From Pseudomonadota bacterium (GTDB lineage: Bacteria > Cyanobacteriota > Vampirovibrionia > Obscuribacterales > Obscuribacteraceae): a DNA stretch of 64,000 nt. The notes under the pieces were generated by a model that had not been told where the DNA came from, did not search any database, and saw nothing but the letters and a program-made list of their open reading frames with translations. The stretch lies in assembly GCA_021325555.1 (NCBI GenBank), contig JAJPGY010000039.1:124001-188000 (forward strand). Reading direction: 5' to 3'. Below, piece by piece: positions 1 through 9,073 of this stretch. The translations under genes and the position numbers were made by a program. Each line of letters starts with the position of its first letter. Position 1 is the first letter of the stretch.

Positions 1-2
1 GT

Positions 3-1874
3 CAAGCCGGCAAGAGCGCGGACGAGGTCAAGCGCACCGGCACCATCGATCGTGCTGACGACCAGGTCGAGAGCCTTTTCGAGGCCAAGTACCGCACGGT
101 CAACAGCCCGCTGCACAAGGCGGTCTGGGACAACGTCACGCCGGTCGACCTGTTCCGCGCCAGCCTTCTCGATCAGAGCGAGGCCTGCCAGACGGCGATG
201 AAGCGCTGCCTCGAGGTCATCCGCAAGCACCGTGACGCCGGCACGCTTTACGACGCCAAGGGCAAGCTCAGCGAAGAGCTGGTCCACGGCGAGCTCGCCG
301 CCGCCGGCTACTGGGGCATGCTCATCGACAAGGAGTACGGTGGGCAGGCCGCTTCCATGCGCAGCTTCATGAACTTCCTCACCCAGATGGCCGCCACCGC
401 CGACCCGACCACCGCAGGTATGGCGTCGGTCCACGGCTGCATCGGGGCGGTCGACCCGGTCCGCACCTTCGGCACCGACGACCAGAAGAAGCGCATCCTC
501 ACCCGGCTGGCGGCCGGAGAGACCGTCTCCGCCTTCGCGCTCACCGAGCCGAACGCCGGCTCGGACCTGACGGCGCTGCGCACGACGGCCAGGCTCGACG
601 GCGACCACTACGTGGTCAACGGCGAGAAGCTGTTCATCACCAACGCCATCTACGGCCGCATCGTCGGCCTGGTGTGCCTGATCGAGGGCAAGCCCGCCGT
701 CCTGGTGGCCGAGCTGCCGGCGCAGGACACCGAGAGCTTCCAGATCGTGAACTACGGGCTGCACGCGCTCGTGCACACCCACAACAACGGTCTCAAGTTC
801 ACCAACTTCCGCGTGCCCAAGGAGAACCTGCTGGCGATCGATCACGGGGACGGCCTGACGATTGCGTACCACGGCTTGAACCGCGGTCGCGTCGCCCTCT
901 GCGCCAACTCCGCCGGCGTCATGCGGCTGCTCCTCCGCAGCATCACCCCCAGGAGCTGGGGAGAGTTCCGCAAGACCTACGGTCAGTCCATCGAGAAGCG
1001 CGAGCTGGTCCAGGCCCGCATGGCCCGGCTGGCGGCGCTGATCGTGGGCGCCGACGCGCTGGTGGCGTGGTGCTCCTCGCTTCTGGACGAAGGCTACCGC
1101 GGCGAGCTCGAGTGCGTCGTCGCCAAGGTCTACGGGTCGGAGGCCCAGAAGGAGGCGGCAATCGAGATCGCCATGAAGACCCACGGCGGTCGCTCCTTCC
1201 TCAAGGGTCACCTGGTCGGCGACAACATCCACGACTACCTCGCCCCCTGCATCTACGAGGGTGAGGGCCAGATGCTGTCGATGGCTCTCTTCAAGACGCT
1301 GGCCAAGGACCACGGCATGCGCTACATGCTGCCGGTCGGAAACCACATGAACGGCATGCTCAAGGCCGTGAAGAAGGGCCAGTTCGGCTCCGCCTTCACG
1401 AACCTGGGCGCCTTCCTGTTCCACGGCGCGCGCTACGCGCTGTGGCAGGCAAGCAAGCGGCTGGCCTTCCGGAACCGCAAGGTAAACGGCATGGACAAGC
1501 GGCTGGCTCGCCACGTCGCCTTCGCGCAGAAGATGTTCCGGCGCCTGCCGCTGGAGCTCTCGAGCGCCATGGTCAAGCACCAGCTCAAGCTGGCTGACCG
1601 GCAGTGCCGGATCAACCACATGTCCCAGCGGGTGCAGGACACCGTCGTTCTCCTGGTCACCGCGCTCCACGCGCAGCAGGTAGGCGACGAAGCGACCATC
1701 CGGGCGGCCGACGTTCTCTGCCAGGACCTGACGCGCAAGCTCACCGGCGCCCAGCCGAGCGACGCCTACTTCAAGGCCTGCAGCAAGCTCGCCGAGCTGG
1801 TCATCTCCGGGCAGTTCCGTCAGCTGGACGGCGTGCCGGAGACAGCGATCCTCCGCAGCTACGAGCAGAAGTAA
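3..1874 (+). CDS. Acyl-CoA dehydrogenase, 5' end outside window
   Basis: FAD-dependent alpha,beta-dehydrogenation of an acyl-CoA thioester, the first step of beta-oxidation. The frame is open from base 3, so the first in-frame ATG (198) is probably internal and the true start lies upstream of the window. The family signature LTEPNAGSD lies near bases 540-566 and is followed by NGEKLFITNA. The expected catalytic base is the Glu of IYEGEGQM (codon 1257-1259). The region after base 1300 (about 190 residues) is a helical extension beyond the core fold, as in long-chain or FadE-type members. A hairpin and a strong terminator follow the stop. Substrate chain length cannot be told from sequence. Confidence 0.9.
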   Translation, partial: QAGKSADEVKRTGTIDRADDQVESLFEAKYRTVNSPLHKAVWDNVTPVDLFRASLLDQSEACQTAMKRCLEVIRKHRDAGTLYDAKGKLSEELVHGELAAAGYWGMLIDKEYGGQAASMRSFMNFLTQMAATADPTTAGMASVHGCIGAVDPVRTFGTDDQKKRILTRLAAGETVSAFALTEPNAGSDLTALRTTARLDGDHYVVNGEKLFITNAIYGRIVGLVCLIEGKPAVLVAELPAQDTESFQIVNYGLHALVHTHNNGLKFTNFRVPKENLLAIDHGDGLTIAYHGLNRGRVALCANSAGVMRLLLRSITPRSWGEFRKTYGQSIEKRELVQARMARLAALIVGADALVAWCSSLLDEGYRGELECVVAKVYGSEAQKEAAIEIAMKTHGGRSFLKGHLVGDNIHDYLAPCIYEGEGQMLSMALFKTLAKDHGMRYMLPVGNHMNGMLKAVKKGQFGSAFTNLGAFLFHGARYALWQASKRLAFRNRKVNGMDKRLARHVAFAQKMFRRLPLELSSAMVKHQLKLADRQCRINHMSQRVQDTVVLLVTALHAQQVGDEATIRAADVLCQDLTRKLTGAQPSDAYFKACSKLAELVISGQFRQLDGVPETAILRSYEQK

Positions 1875-1903
1875 CTCCGCTCGGGCTCGAGCCGCGCCCG
1901 CAA

Positions 1904-2015
1904 GCGGCGGACTCCGTCCGGGGTCCGCCGCCTGGCGGCAAGGCCTTGTCGCCAAGGCATAACTCACAACTTTCACCTCACAGTGCCCAGCCGGCGCGCG
2001 CCGGCTGGGTTTTCT
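1904..2015 (+). terminator. Hairpin plus Rho-independent terminator
   Basis: Two structures follow the acyl-CoA dehydrogenase. A perfect 9-bp stem (1904-1912 with 1923-1931) has no T tract. A perfect 10-bp GC stem (1986-1995 with 2000-2009, loop GCGC) is followed at once by five Ts (2010-2014), a textbook intrinsic terminator. It ends only 25 bases before the next start codon. Confidence 0.9.
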
Positions 2016-2039
2016 GCACTCTAGAAAAGGAGCTTAACC

Positions 2040-4220
2040 ATGAATGAGCCGACACTGAAAATCGTCATCATCGATGACGCGGCGCCGAACTCTGAAACGG
2101 TCGCTACCGGCCAGCCCGGGCAGGACGATCCCGCCCCCGGCGTGTTCACCACCGGGGACCAGCCCTGCTGCCGCGGACGCGGGGGGCTCGTCTTTCGCAC
2201 CACCGGTCGCGCTGCCTCCACGCCGGCTCAGCCGGCCGAAGCCCACGAGCACCAGGACGACAGGAGCTGCTGCCGGCACCGCCTGATCGAAATGGTCGGG
2301 CGCGGCAGGAAGAACTACCCGTTGCCCCAGGTGAGCGACGTCGTCCAGAAGGCGGCGATCCGGCTGGCCCAGATCGGGCTCGAGCTGAAGGGCCTGCCTG
2401 ATGCCGACTGGGGGCCGATCACGTCTGGCTCGGGCAGCGGCACGCCGCAGTCGGGCAAGGGGCATGGCTTCCACAGCCAGCCCGGGCTGCTGGAGATGAT
2501 GCGCGCCATCATCGGCACCGGCACGACGGCCAACGCCGACTGGCGCACTCGTCTGGTCAAGCGCATGCGCGAGGCCGACGCGTCCGTCTCCGGCAACGCC
2601 GGCGGCTCCGTCTCCGGCAAGCAGCCGCAGCGGGCCGCCGCGCCGGCTGCGGGCGGTCTCAAGGCCAACCCGAACGCCCTGCGCGTGACCGCCGAAGCGC
2701 TGCGGCTTATCTTCAAGGAGCAGATGTTCGAGGGGCTGATATCCCGGCTGTTCAACCCCGGCCGCGCCGTGCTCAAGCGCGCGCGCCGGGAGCGGGCGGC
2801 CAAATATCAGCCGACCATCGAAAGCCTCTCCAACCAGTTCGAGCCTCTGCGTGAGGTCTTCCGGCAGGCGCTGCCCCAGGTCTACGACCTGGCCAAGGCG
2901 CAGATGCCGGACGCTTCCGACCAGGAGCTCAAGCAGGTGGCGCTCCAGGTGCTGCTGGAGCAGGAGGAGCTGGCCCAGCTCATCTTCATCCTCGACCACT
3001 ACATCGACTGCTTCCTGCAGATGGAAGACGGCATGTACGAGCCTCTGCAGGCGCTGGTGGCGGTGGTCGAAGAGGCGACCAGCCTCTGGTTGACCGGCGA
3101 CATCCGCGGCGCCCGCGCCAAGGCCGGCCAGGCGATCGCCGAGAGCACGTACTTCCTCCTGGAGCACGTGTACCTGGCGCACGCCGGTGATGATGGCCCC
3201 GCCACCATCCCCGGTGCCAACGGACCGGTCGGCGCGCACCTGATCCTGGTGCCCGAAGACGAGGTGGGGATCATCATGCTGATGATGGTTCTCTACCTGC
3301 ACGAGTTCCGCCACGACATGTTCGCCAGCATCAAGAACCTCCCCGAGGAGGAGGCGATTGCGCTGCTGAACAAGCTCCGGGACGCTCACAAGTCTGGGCG
3401 CCTGAAGCTGTCGGCGGAGAGCATGAGGCTCGGCAAGACCGACGTGCCGCTCATCGACCTGATCTGCCGGATCTTCCTGGACAACCTGGGCGAGATCGAC
3501 GCGGACCTGGTGGGCGGCATCGAGATGTGCGGCTGGGCATTCGTGCTTAACATGCTCTACGTCTTCGGAGCCTTCAACTCCAAGAAGCAGGGCGCGATCC
3601 GCAACAAGCAGCTGCTCCGCACCTCCTCCTACTTCCAGGTCAGCAAGGACGGCGAGCTGGCGTTCGAGGCGCATCCGGTGGATTACTTCCGGGTCTACCT
3701 CTGCGCGGCCGCCCTCGAGCTGCTGGAGTTCAAGGCGGAGGCCGGCGAGCTGCGCAAGCTGGCTGACGCCGCCGTCGGCGGCCAGCGGCCGGAGTTCATC
3801 ACCTGGGAGGACGTCGAGGAGAAGCGCAAGCCGATCCAGATCCGTTTCGACGACATGCTCGCCTGCGCGCCCATCGTCGCCGAAGCCGTCCTCAAGTCGC
3901 CGCTGAAGGCGTTGAAGGGCAAAAGCAACCACGAGGTGGTCTTCTGGACCCGCAAGGCCCAGGACAAGACCGACCTCTTGGTGGCCAACCTGCTCAACGA
4001 CAGCGCCGAGGTGCCGACCGACTGCGGTGACTTCTACCTCACCCACGTCTCGGCGGCCGCCGCGATCGCGCTCTATCAGGCGATCGCCAACCACGTTGTC
4101 GACCCGACCGACGCTCCCCAGTTCGTCAACCGCAACGCGCTCAAGATGCACAGCACCATCCTGGCGCGCCTGGAGGCTGAAGCCAGCACCACCGAAGGTG
4201 AGGCCGGCAAGGGCAAGTAA
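2040..4220 (+). CDS. Unknown 726-aa protein with HEFRH zincin-like motif
   Basis: I do not recognise the family. AAAAGGAG upstream supports the ATG at 2040. The first ~210 residues are low in order, with Cys pairs (PCCRGRG, SCCRHR) and a Gly/Ser-rich stretch. The rest is mostly helical and shows no signal peptide, so a cytosolic protein is likely. The notable motif is HEFRH at residues 421-425, in the hydrophobic context MVLYLHEFRH. This matches HExxH, the zinc-binding helix of zincin metallopeptidases, but no third ligand can be named with certainty. It is bounded by terminators or gaps on both sides and looks monocistronic. A chance HExxH is possible. Confidence 0.7.
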   Translation: MNEPTLKIVIIDDAAPNSETVATGQPGQDDPAPGVFTTGDQPCCRGRGGLVFRTTGRAASTPAQPAEAHEHQDDRSCCRHRLIEMVGRGRKNYPLPQVSDVVQKAAIRLAQIGLELKGLPDADWGPITSGSGSGTPQSGKGHGFHSQPGLLEMMRAIIGTGTTANADWRTRLVKRMREADASVSGNAGGSVSGKQPQRAAAPAAGGLKANPNALRVTAEALRLIFKEQMFEGLISRLFNPGRAVLKRARRERAAKYQPTIESLSNQFEPLREVFRQALPQVYDLAKAQMPDASDQELKQVALQVLLEQEELAQLIFILDHYIDCFLQMEDGMYEPLQALVAVVEEATSLWLTGDIRGARAKAGQAIAESTYFLLEHVYLAHAGDDGPATIPGANGPVGAHLILVPEDEVGIIMLMMVLYLHEFRHDMFASIKNLPEEEAIALLNKLRDAHKSGRLKLSAESMRLGKTDVPLIDLICRIFLDNLGEIDADLVGGIEMCGWAFVLNMLYVFGAFNSKKQGAIRNKQLLRTSSYFQVSKDGELAFEAHPVDYFRVYLCAAALELLEFKAEAGELRKLADAAVGGQRPEFITWEDVEEKRKPIQIRFDDMLACAPIVAEAVLKSPLKALKGKSNHEVVFWTRKAQDKTDLLVANLLNDSAEVPTDCGDFYLTHVSAAAAIALYQAIANHVVDPTDAPQFVNRNALKMHSTILARLEAEASTTEGEAGKGK

Positions 4221-4316
4221 GGCGGTCATTTGAAGTCCGGGGGCGGTGAGGGCGCAAGCTTTCGCCGCCCCTGGCTCATTTCTCCTTCCAGAAGCTCCTG
4301 TAGCAAGAGGGGGTCT

Positions 4317-4991
4317 ATGGTTAAAATCGTTCTCGTATCCGACCTCCACGGCCGGCCGCTCACCACGCAGTCCGCGGACGTCCTCATCGCCGCCGGTGAC
4401 ATGACCGAGCACGGGCAGGAAGACGAATTCATCGAGCTCAATCGGTGGTTCGGCGCCCAGCCCCAGGCCCTGAAGATCTACGTCCCCGGCAATCACGATA
4501 TCCTCGCCTACCGCAATCCGGCGCTAGTGAGGGAGATCCTGAGCAACGCCGTGGTGCTCATCGACGAGGAGATCGAAGTGTCCGGCTCCCGGATATACGG
4601 CAGCCCCTGGGTACGCTCCAACGACTCCGACTGGGCTTTCCCGCTTATGGACGGGACCAACCGGGCCAAGGAGAAGTGGGCGGAGATCCCGGAGGGGCTG
4701 GACATCCTTGTCACGCACGGTCCGCCCTACGGCATCGGCGACCGGTCCAGGCGCACGCGGGAGCACGTCGGTGACGGGCTTCTGCTCAACCGGCTGCGCG
4801 CCATGACAGCCAGACCCGCCGTGCACGTCTTCGGGCATATCCACGAAGGCGAGCGGGTGACCGGCAAGCTGGAGATGCTGTTCGTCAACGCCTCGATCTG
4901 TGACGAGCACGGTCAGGCGGTCAAGACCCCGGTGGTTATCGAGCGAAACCTCGACGGCTGCTGGAAGGTCCTCGATTCATCAGGTTCATAA
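4317..4991 (+). CDS. Calcineurin-like metallophosphoesterase
   Basis: Predicted two-metal phosphoesterase of 224 residues. All family motifs are present in order: SDLHG near the N-terminus (D-x-H), AAGD, GNHD, THGPP and GHIH. The order and the VFGHIHEG ending resemble the MPPED/239FB-like group. The ATG at 4317 is preferred because AAGAGGGGG precedes it. An in-frame TTG at 4230 would add 29 residues with no fold similarity. It converges with the response regulator on the other strand and shares a terminator with it. The substrate (cyclic nucleotide, phosphodiester or phosphoprotein) is not predictable. Confidence 0.88.
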   Translation: MVKIVLVSDLHGRPLTTQSADVLIAAGDMTEHGQEDEFIELNRWFGAQPQALKIYVPGNHDILAYRNPALVREILSNAVVLIDEEIEVSGSRIYGSPWVRSNDSDWAFPLMDGTNRAKEKWAEIPEGLDILVTHGPPYGIGDRSRRTREHVGDGLLLNRLRAMTARPAVHVFGHIHEGERVTGKLEMLFVNASICDEHGQAVKTPVVIERNLDGCWKVLDSSGS

Positions 4992-5002
4992 ACCGGGAAG
5001 GG

Positions 5003-5047
5003 GCCGGAGCGCAATTCAATTTGCGCCCCGGCTCTTTCTCTCTTTGC
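5003..5047. terminator. Terminator between convergent genes
   Basis: A 12-bp stem with one A/C mismatch (5003-5014 with 5021-5032, loop of 6) is followed by a T-rich run on the + strand (5034-5047). It terminates the phosphoesterase transcript. It may also act for the converging response regulator, although the minus side has no clear U tract. Confidence 0.8.
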
Positions 5048-5129
5048 CTTTCTCAACGCCAATATATAGTAGCAATGACAAGGCGCGTATGGCAGCGCGT
5101 GCGGATTCCGAACCCCGGGCGCGGGCCGG

Positions 5130-5879
5130 TCAGGCCTTTTCGTAATCGAACTCCTCGGCCAGCCACTCATTGAGGTCGTCGTCGAGCACGGTCACCGCAT
5201 CGGGATCGATGAGCTGCCGCTTGAGCGCCTCGAAGATTACCCGCGTGCGGGGGTTGTAGATCTCCATGCCGGCCGTGTCACGCAGGTGCTGATCCTCCCC
5301 GGCGATCAGCTTGGTGAGCAGCATTGACAGCCGGTTCTGCACGCCGCGCACGCTTATGTGCCGGCGGGCGGCGATCGCCCGGTCGGTCAGCCCGGCCGTG
5401 ACGTCCTGCAGCGTCTCGTACTCCACGTCCGTGAGCGACTGATCCTTGCATTGCAGGCGGGCCTGCACGCCTCGAACCAGCGGGTCGATGTAGGGATTGT
5501 TGTGGATGAGCACCGAAGTGATGGCGTAAATGAGCTTCTCGTCGGTCTCGCTCTTGAGCGCGTAACCGTGGATCGCCTCATCGGGGACGATCTTGCCGAT
5601 CTCCCTGACGTAGGCCTCGCGGTGGTACTGCGACCAGAAGAGGATCTTGGTGGCCGGGCTCTCCTGCCAGATCTGCTCGGCGGCCTTTATGCCGCTCATC
5701 TCCGGCATGGAGATATCCATGACGATCATGTCTGGCCTGGCCGTGCGAAAGAGCTTGAGCCCATCATGCCCGTTTGCCGCCTCGATGACCTCCGGCGGCG
5801 GGTCTATCTTCTCCTTGAGCAGGCGCGTTACGTGCTGGCGCAGCGCTGAGACATCTTCAACTACAAGAACCTTGGCCAT
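5130..5879 (-). CDS. Response regulator, receiver plus C-terminal output domain
   Basis: The receiver domain spans about residues 1-125. The acidic pair is E8-D9, the phospho-acceptor Asp is D55 (VMDISMPEM) and the switch Lys is in GYALKSE. The C-terminal ~110 residues include DVEYETLQDVTAGLTDRAIAARRHISVRGVQ, which looks like a LuxR/NarL-type helix-turn-helix (the region that normally reads TxREREVLxLxAxG), somewhat divergent. AGGAAGGGAAG precedes the ATG. The start lies inside the 3' end of the sensor kinase gene (23-base overlap), so the pair is translationally coupled and almost certainly cognate. Target genes are unknown. Confidence 0.88.
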   Translation of the reverse strand: MAKVLVVEDVSALRQHVTRLLKEKIDPPPEVIEAANGHDGLKLFRTARPDMIVMDISMPEMSGIKAAEQIWQESPATKILFWSQYHREAYVREIGKIVPDEAIHGYALKSETDEKLIYAITSVLIHNNPYIDPLVRGVQARLQCKDQSLTDVEYETLQDVTAGLTDRAIAARRHISVRGVQNRLSMLLTKLIAGEDQHLRDTAGMEIYNPRTRVIFEALKRQLIDPDAVTVLDDDLNEWLAEEFDYEKA

Positions 5880-7002
5880 CTTCCCTTCCTGACAAGCTCA
5901 GGCGAATCTCCACCGTCGTGCCCTTGCCCTCTTCGCCCGGTCGCCAGGCTATTGTAGCGCCGATCAGATCGGCCCTCTGACGCATATAGCGAACGCCCCG
6001 GGAATCCTCGCGCAGCCTGGACTGGTCGATGCCGCGCCCGTTGTCCGCGACCCGGATGACCAGCTCGTCGTCTTCCACCGTCACGCTGGCCCGCACCAGC
6101 GTCGCGCCGGCGTGCTTGCAGACGTTGGTCACCGACTCCTGGAAGAGCCGGTAGAGGAGCGATTGCTCGACCATGGAGAGCGCCCCGGTCTCCCGGCCGC
6201 CGAGCCTGGTTTTGAACCTGGTCTTGAAGCCGGCCCGGGCGGCGCCCCGGCGCAGGCAGTCCTCGAGCGCTGCGACAAGCCCCAGGTGCTCCAGGGCCGA
6301 GGGGCAGAGGCTGTCCATGACCTCCCGGATCTCGTCCATCGCCTGGGAAAGCAGGCCTCTTATCGCCTCGGCCACGGCCGGATCGGGCGCGCTCTCATAA
6401 GCATCGAGCTTCTGGCGAACCGCCTTGAGATCGTTCAAAACCTGGTCGTGCAGGTCGGCGGCCAGCATCCGCCTTTCAATCTCGTCCTGCTTCACCAGCT
6501 GGAGCTTGGTCTCCTGCAGCTCCTTGTTGCGCAGCAAAAGCTCGTAGTGCTGCGACTCCTGCTTGCGCCGTTTCAAGTCCACGACCCGCAGGCCGTAGCC
6601 GCACAGGCAGCCCAGGAAGACCGCCGCGAAATAGGCGAGCGGGTGGGCGCCCCCGCCAAGCCAGCAGCGCAGCCCGACAACCGACAGCAGGCTCAATACG
6701 AAGAGCTGGACAGAAACCAGGAGGCGGGGCACGGCCGCGAGGCGAAACCCGCACCAGGTGGCGCCCAGGGCAAAAAGAAAGGTGGTGCCGGCCTGGACGG
6801 GCAGCGGCAGAGCGATTGCAATCGGGGCGGCGCCGGCCTCGCTTTTGCCCTGCACGGCAAAGATCGCCAAAAGCCGGGTCAGCACCTCGGCGTCCAGCCA
6901 GGCTCCCCGGGCGGCGACCACGATGGCCAGCCAGGCAACCACAAGGGAAACCAGGGTCACCGGCAGGATGTAGGTCTTCGGTCCGGCATTCGATCCGGCC
7001 AT
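5857..7002 (-). CDS. NarL-family sensor histidine kinase
   Basis: A 381-residue membrane sensor with about four N-terminal hydrophobic segments (residues ~12-145), then a short coiled coil. The HisKA_3 dimerisation/phospho-acceptor domain follows, with predicted H185 in AADLHDQVLNDL, then a HATPase domain with N box (VTNVCKHAG) and G box (DNGRGID). No periplasmic sensing domain of any size is visible, so the signal is probably sensed within the membrane. It overlaps the response-regulator start. It is divergent from mutL with 59 bases between the starts. The Shine-Dalgarno match is weak. Confidence 0.9.
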   Translation of the reverse strand: MAGSNAGPKTYILPVTLVSLVVAWLAIVVAARGAWLDAEVLTRLLAIFAVQGKSEAGAAPIAIALPLPVQAGTTFLFALGATWCGFRLAAVPRLLVSVQLFVLSLLSVVGLRCWLGGGAHPLAYFAAVFLGCLCGYGLRVVDLKRRKQESQHYELLLRNKELQETKLQLVKQDEIERRMLAADLHDQVLNDLKAVRQKLDAYESAPDPAVAEAIRGLLSQAMDEIREVMDSLCPSALEHLGLVAALEDCLRRGAARAGFKTRFKTRLGGRETGALSMVEQSLLYRLFQESVTNVCKHAGATLVRASVTVEDDELVIRVADNGRGIDQSRLREDSRGVRYMRQRADLIGATIAWRPGEEGKGTTVEIRLSLSGREDGQGSCS

Positions 7003-7049
7003 GAGCGTTCGTTTGCCTTTCTGCTAGAGCCAATCACCAGAGCGGATGC

Positions 7050-7055
7050 TAAGAT
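7050..7055 (+). promoter_or_regulatory. Possible -10 box giving a leaderless mutL transcript
   Basis: TAAGAT ends 6 bases before the mutL ATG at 7062, so transcription would start on or beside the start codon. No Shine-Dalgarno sequence is visible upstream of mutL, which fits. The matching -35 region is poor. Inference only. Confidence 0.3.
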
Positions 7056-7061
7056 TTTCGC

Positions 7062-8909
7062 ATGCCGAAGGTGCTTGTCCTGCCGGACCACATAGCCAGC
7101 CAGATCGCCGCCGGAGAGGTCGTGGAGCGTCCGGCCTCCGTCGTCAAAGAGCTTGTGGAGAACTCGATCGACGCCGGCGCCTCGCAGATCGAGATAGCCG
7201 TGGGCGCCGACTGCCGCGACATCCGGGTGGCCGACAACGGTTGCGGCATGGAGGCCGAGGACGCCGTTCTCGCCTTCCACCGTCACGCCACCTCCAAGCT
7301 GGCTTCCGCCGACGACCTCTGGAAGCTGCGCACGATGGGCTTCCGGGGGGAGGCGCTGCCAAGCATCGCCTCCGTGGCCAGGGTCACCTGCTACACGAGG
7401 ACTTCCAGCGCCGCCTCCGGCACCAGGGTGGAGGTGGCGGAAGGAACCGTCTCCGCCTGCGAGACCGGCTGCGCCCCCGGCACCGTGATCGAGGTGAACG
7501 ACCTGTTCTACAACGTGCCGGCGCGCCTGAAGTTCCTCAAGAAGCCCTCCACCGAGTTCGCGCACGTCCACGAGGTGGTGCAGGCCCTGGCCGTCGCCTA
7601 CCCGAAGATCGTCTTTCAGCTGCTCAACAGCGGGCAGGTCGTCTTCAAGACCTCCGGCTCCGGCAAGCTTGCCCAGGCCATGGTCGAGTCCGGCTTTGCC
7701 TCCGGCAAGGAGGATATGTGCCGGGTCACCTACGCGGATCTTGATCACGGCATCGCCGTCTACGGCTACGTCGCGCGCCCGACCCATTTTCGAGGCGATC
7801 GCAAGGCGATCATGTCCATTGTCAACAACCGGCCGGTGCGCTGCCACCTGACCTACAAGGCGCTCGATTACGCTTATCAGGACCTGATTCCCCGGGGAAG
7901 GTACCCGATCGCCGTTTTGACCATGACGCTGGATCCCGGTCGGGTGGACGTCAACGTGCACCCGACCAAAAAGGAGATCAAGTACACCAACGGCAACGAC
8001 GTCTATTTAACCCTGCAGCGGTCCGTGCTGGAGGCCGTGCGGCGGCCGGAAGAGGAAAGGTCCGAGGAGCCGGTGCAGATGCCGCGCTGGCTGAAGACGA
8101 CGGGCGATTATCCGATTATTCCCGAACCGGCAATTGGCCGCGCCGGGGAGGGCACCGGGCGGGTTGGCGAGGGGGCGCCGGCCGGGGTGGGCGCGCTGCC
8201 AGCGGCCGGACAGCGATCTTCAGCCCAGCAGATCAAGCTTGACGAGCAGCTCTCGTATGTGCCACCACAAGCGGTGGCGCGCCCGCCCGGAGCAGCCAGC
8301 GTCGTCCCGCTGCGGCCGCGCCTGGCCGGCCTGCCGGCAAACTGGCGCCTGCTGGGCTATCTGAACAATACCTACATTCTCCTGGAGACGCCGGAGGGGC
8401 TGGAGATCGTCGAGCAGCACATAGCTCACGAAAGGACCATTTACGAGCGGTTGCTGGCTGCCCAGTCCATGCCAGGACGCCTTTCCGAAAGCGCGCAGCG
8501 GCTGGTTATCTCCGTGCCGCTCAACCTGAGCCCCGAGCAGCGATCGATTATCCAGGACAATCTGGAGCAGATGCGGCGGGTCGGCTTCGACTTCGAGTTC
8601 CAGGGAGAGGCGAGCGTGCTGTGCACGCAGGTGCCCCTTGAGCTGGCGCACAAGGACTATGCCTCGGCCGTCCAGGGGATCATCGAAGGGCTTGCCACCA
8701 CGGACAGCGCCGAGCTGGAGCTGGAGGCGACGAAATCGGTGGCCTGCCAGGCGGCAATCAAAAACGGCATGCCGCTGGGAGAGTCGGAGATCGTCCAGCT
8801 GCTGGCCGAGTGGGTGAAGGCGCCGCGCAAGGACACCTGCCCGCACGGGCGGCCGGTGAGGTTGAAATTCACCATGGAGAAGTTATTCCAGCTATTCCAT
8901 CCCGGCTAG
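7062..8909 (+). CDS. mutL: DNA mismatch repair protein MutL
   Basis: A 615-residue MutL. The N-terminal GHKL ATPase has the Bergerat motifs KELVENSIDAGA, DNGCGM and GFRGEAL. The C-terminal dimerisation domain carries EQHIAHERTIYE (451-462), matching the endonuclease motif DQHA(X)2E(X)4E with Asp to Glu and Ala to Ile changes. It also has CPHGRP beginning at C593, part of the same metal site. It is therefore probably a nicking MutL rather than the E. coli type. The linker (about 330-400) is Gly/Pro/Ala-rich as usual. No mutS is in the window. An 8-bp inverted repeat (8938-8945 with 8977-8984) lies downstream, without a T tract. Confidence 0.96.
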   Translation: MPKVLVLPDHIASQIAAGEVVERPASVVKELVENSIDAGASQIEIAVGADCRDIRVADNGCGMEAEDAVLAFHRHATSKLASADDLWKLRTMGFRGEALPSIASVARVTCYTRTSSAASGTRVEVAEGTVSACETGCAPGTVIEVNDLFYNVPARLKFLKKPSTEFAHVHEVVQALAVAYPKIVFQLLNSGQVVFKTSGSGKLAQAMVESGFASGKEDMCRVTYADLDHGIAVYGYVARPTHFRGDRKAIMSIVNNRPVRCHLTYKALDYAYQDLIPRGRYPIAVLTMTLDPGRVDVNVHPTKKEIKYTNGNDVYLTLQRSVLEAVRRPEEERSEEPVQMPRWLKTTGDYPIIPEPAIGRAGEGTGRVGEGAPAGVGALPAAGQRSSAQQIKLDEQLSYVPPQAVARPPGAASVVPLRPRLAGLPANWRLLGYLNNTYILLETPEGLEIVEQHIAHERTIYERLLAAQSMPGRLSESAQRLVISVPLNLSPEQRSIIQDNLEQMRRVGFDFEFQGEASVLCTQVPLELAHKDYASAVQGIIEGLATTDSAELELEATKSVACQAAIKNGMPLGESEIVQLLAEWVKAPRKDTCPHGRPVRLKFTMEKLFQLFHPG

Positions 8910-9073
8910 TACCGCCTGGCAGCACTTAACGTACGCGCGCAGGGGGGATTGCCTCCGCCCGGGCGCCTTGGACGCGCCCCTGCGAGCAAATCGGTTCTAA
9001 TGCCAGCGAGCCAGCGGCCCCGTCGTCGACCGGAGCAGGCGATACGGCAATCCGGGACGGCGGCCGGCCTTAC

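Noticed and set aside
2034-4496. 820-codon open frame on the minus strand
   Set aside because: It lies antisense to the 726-aa gene and part of the phosphoesterase gene; its text is low in order and follows from codon bias in GC-rich DNA.
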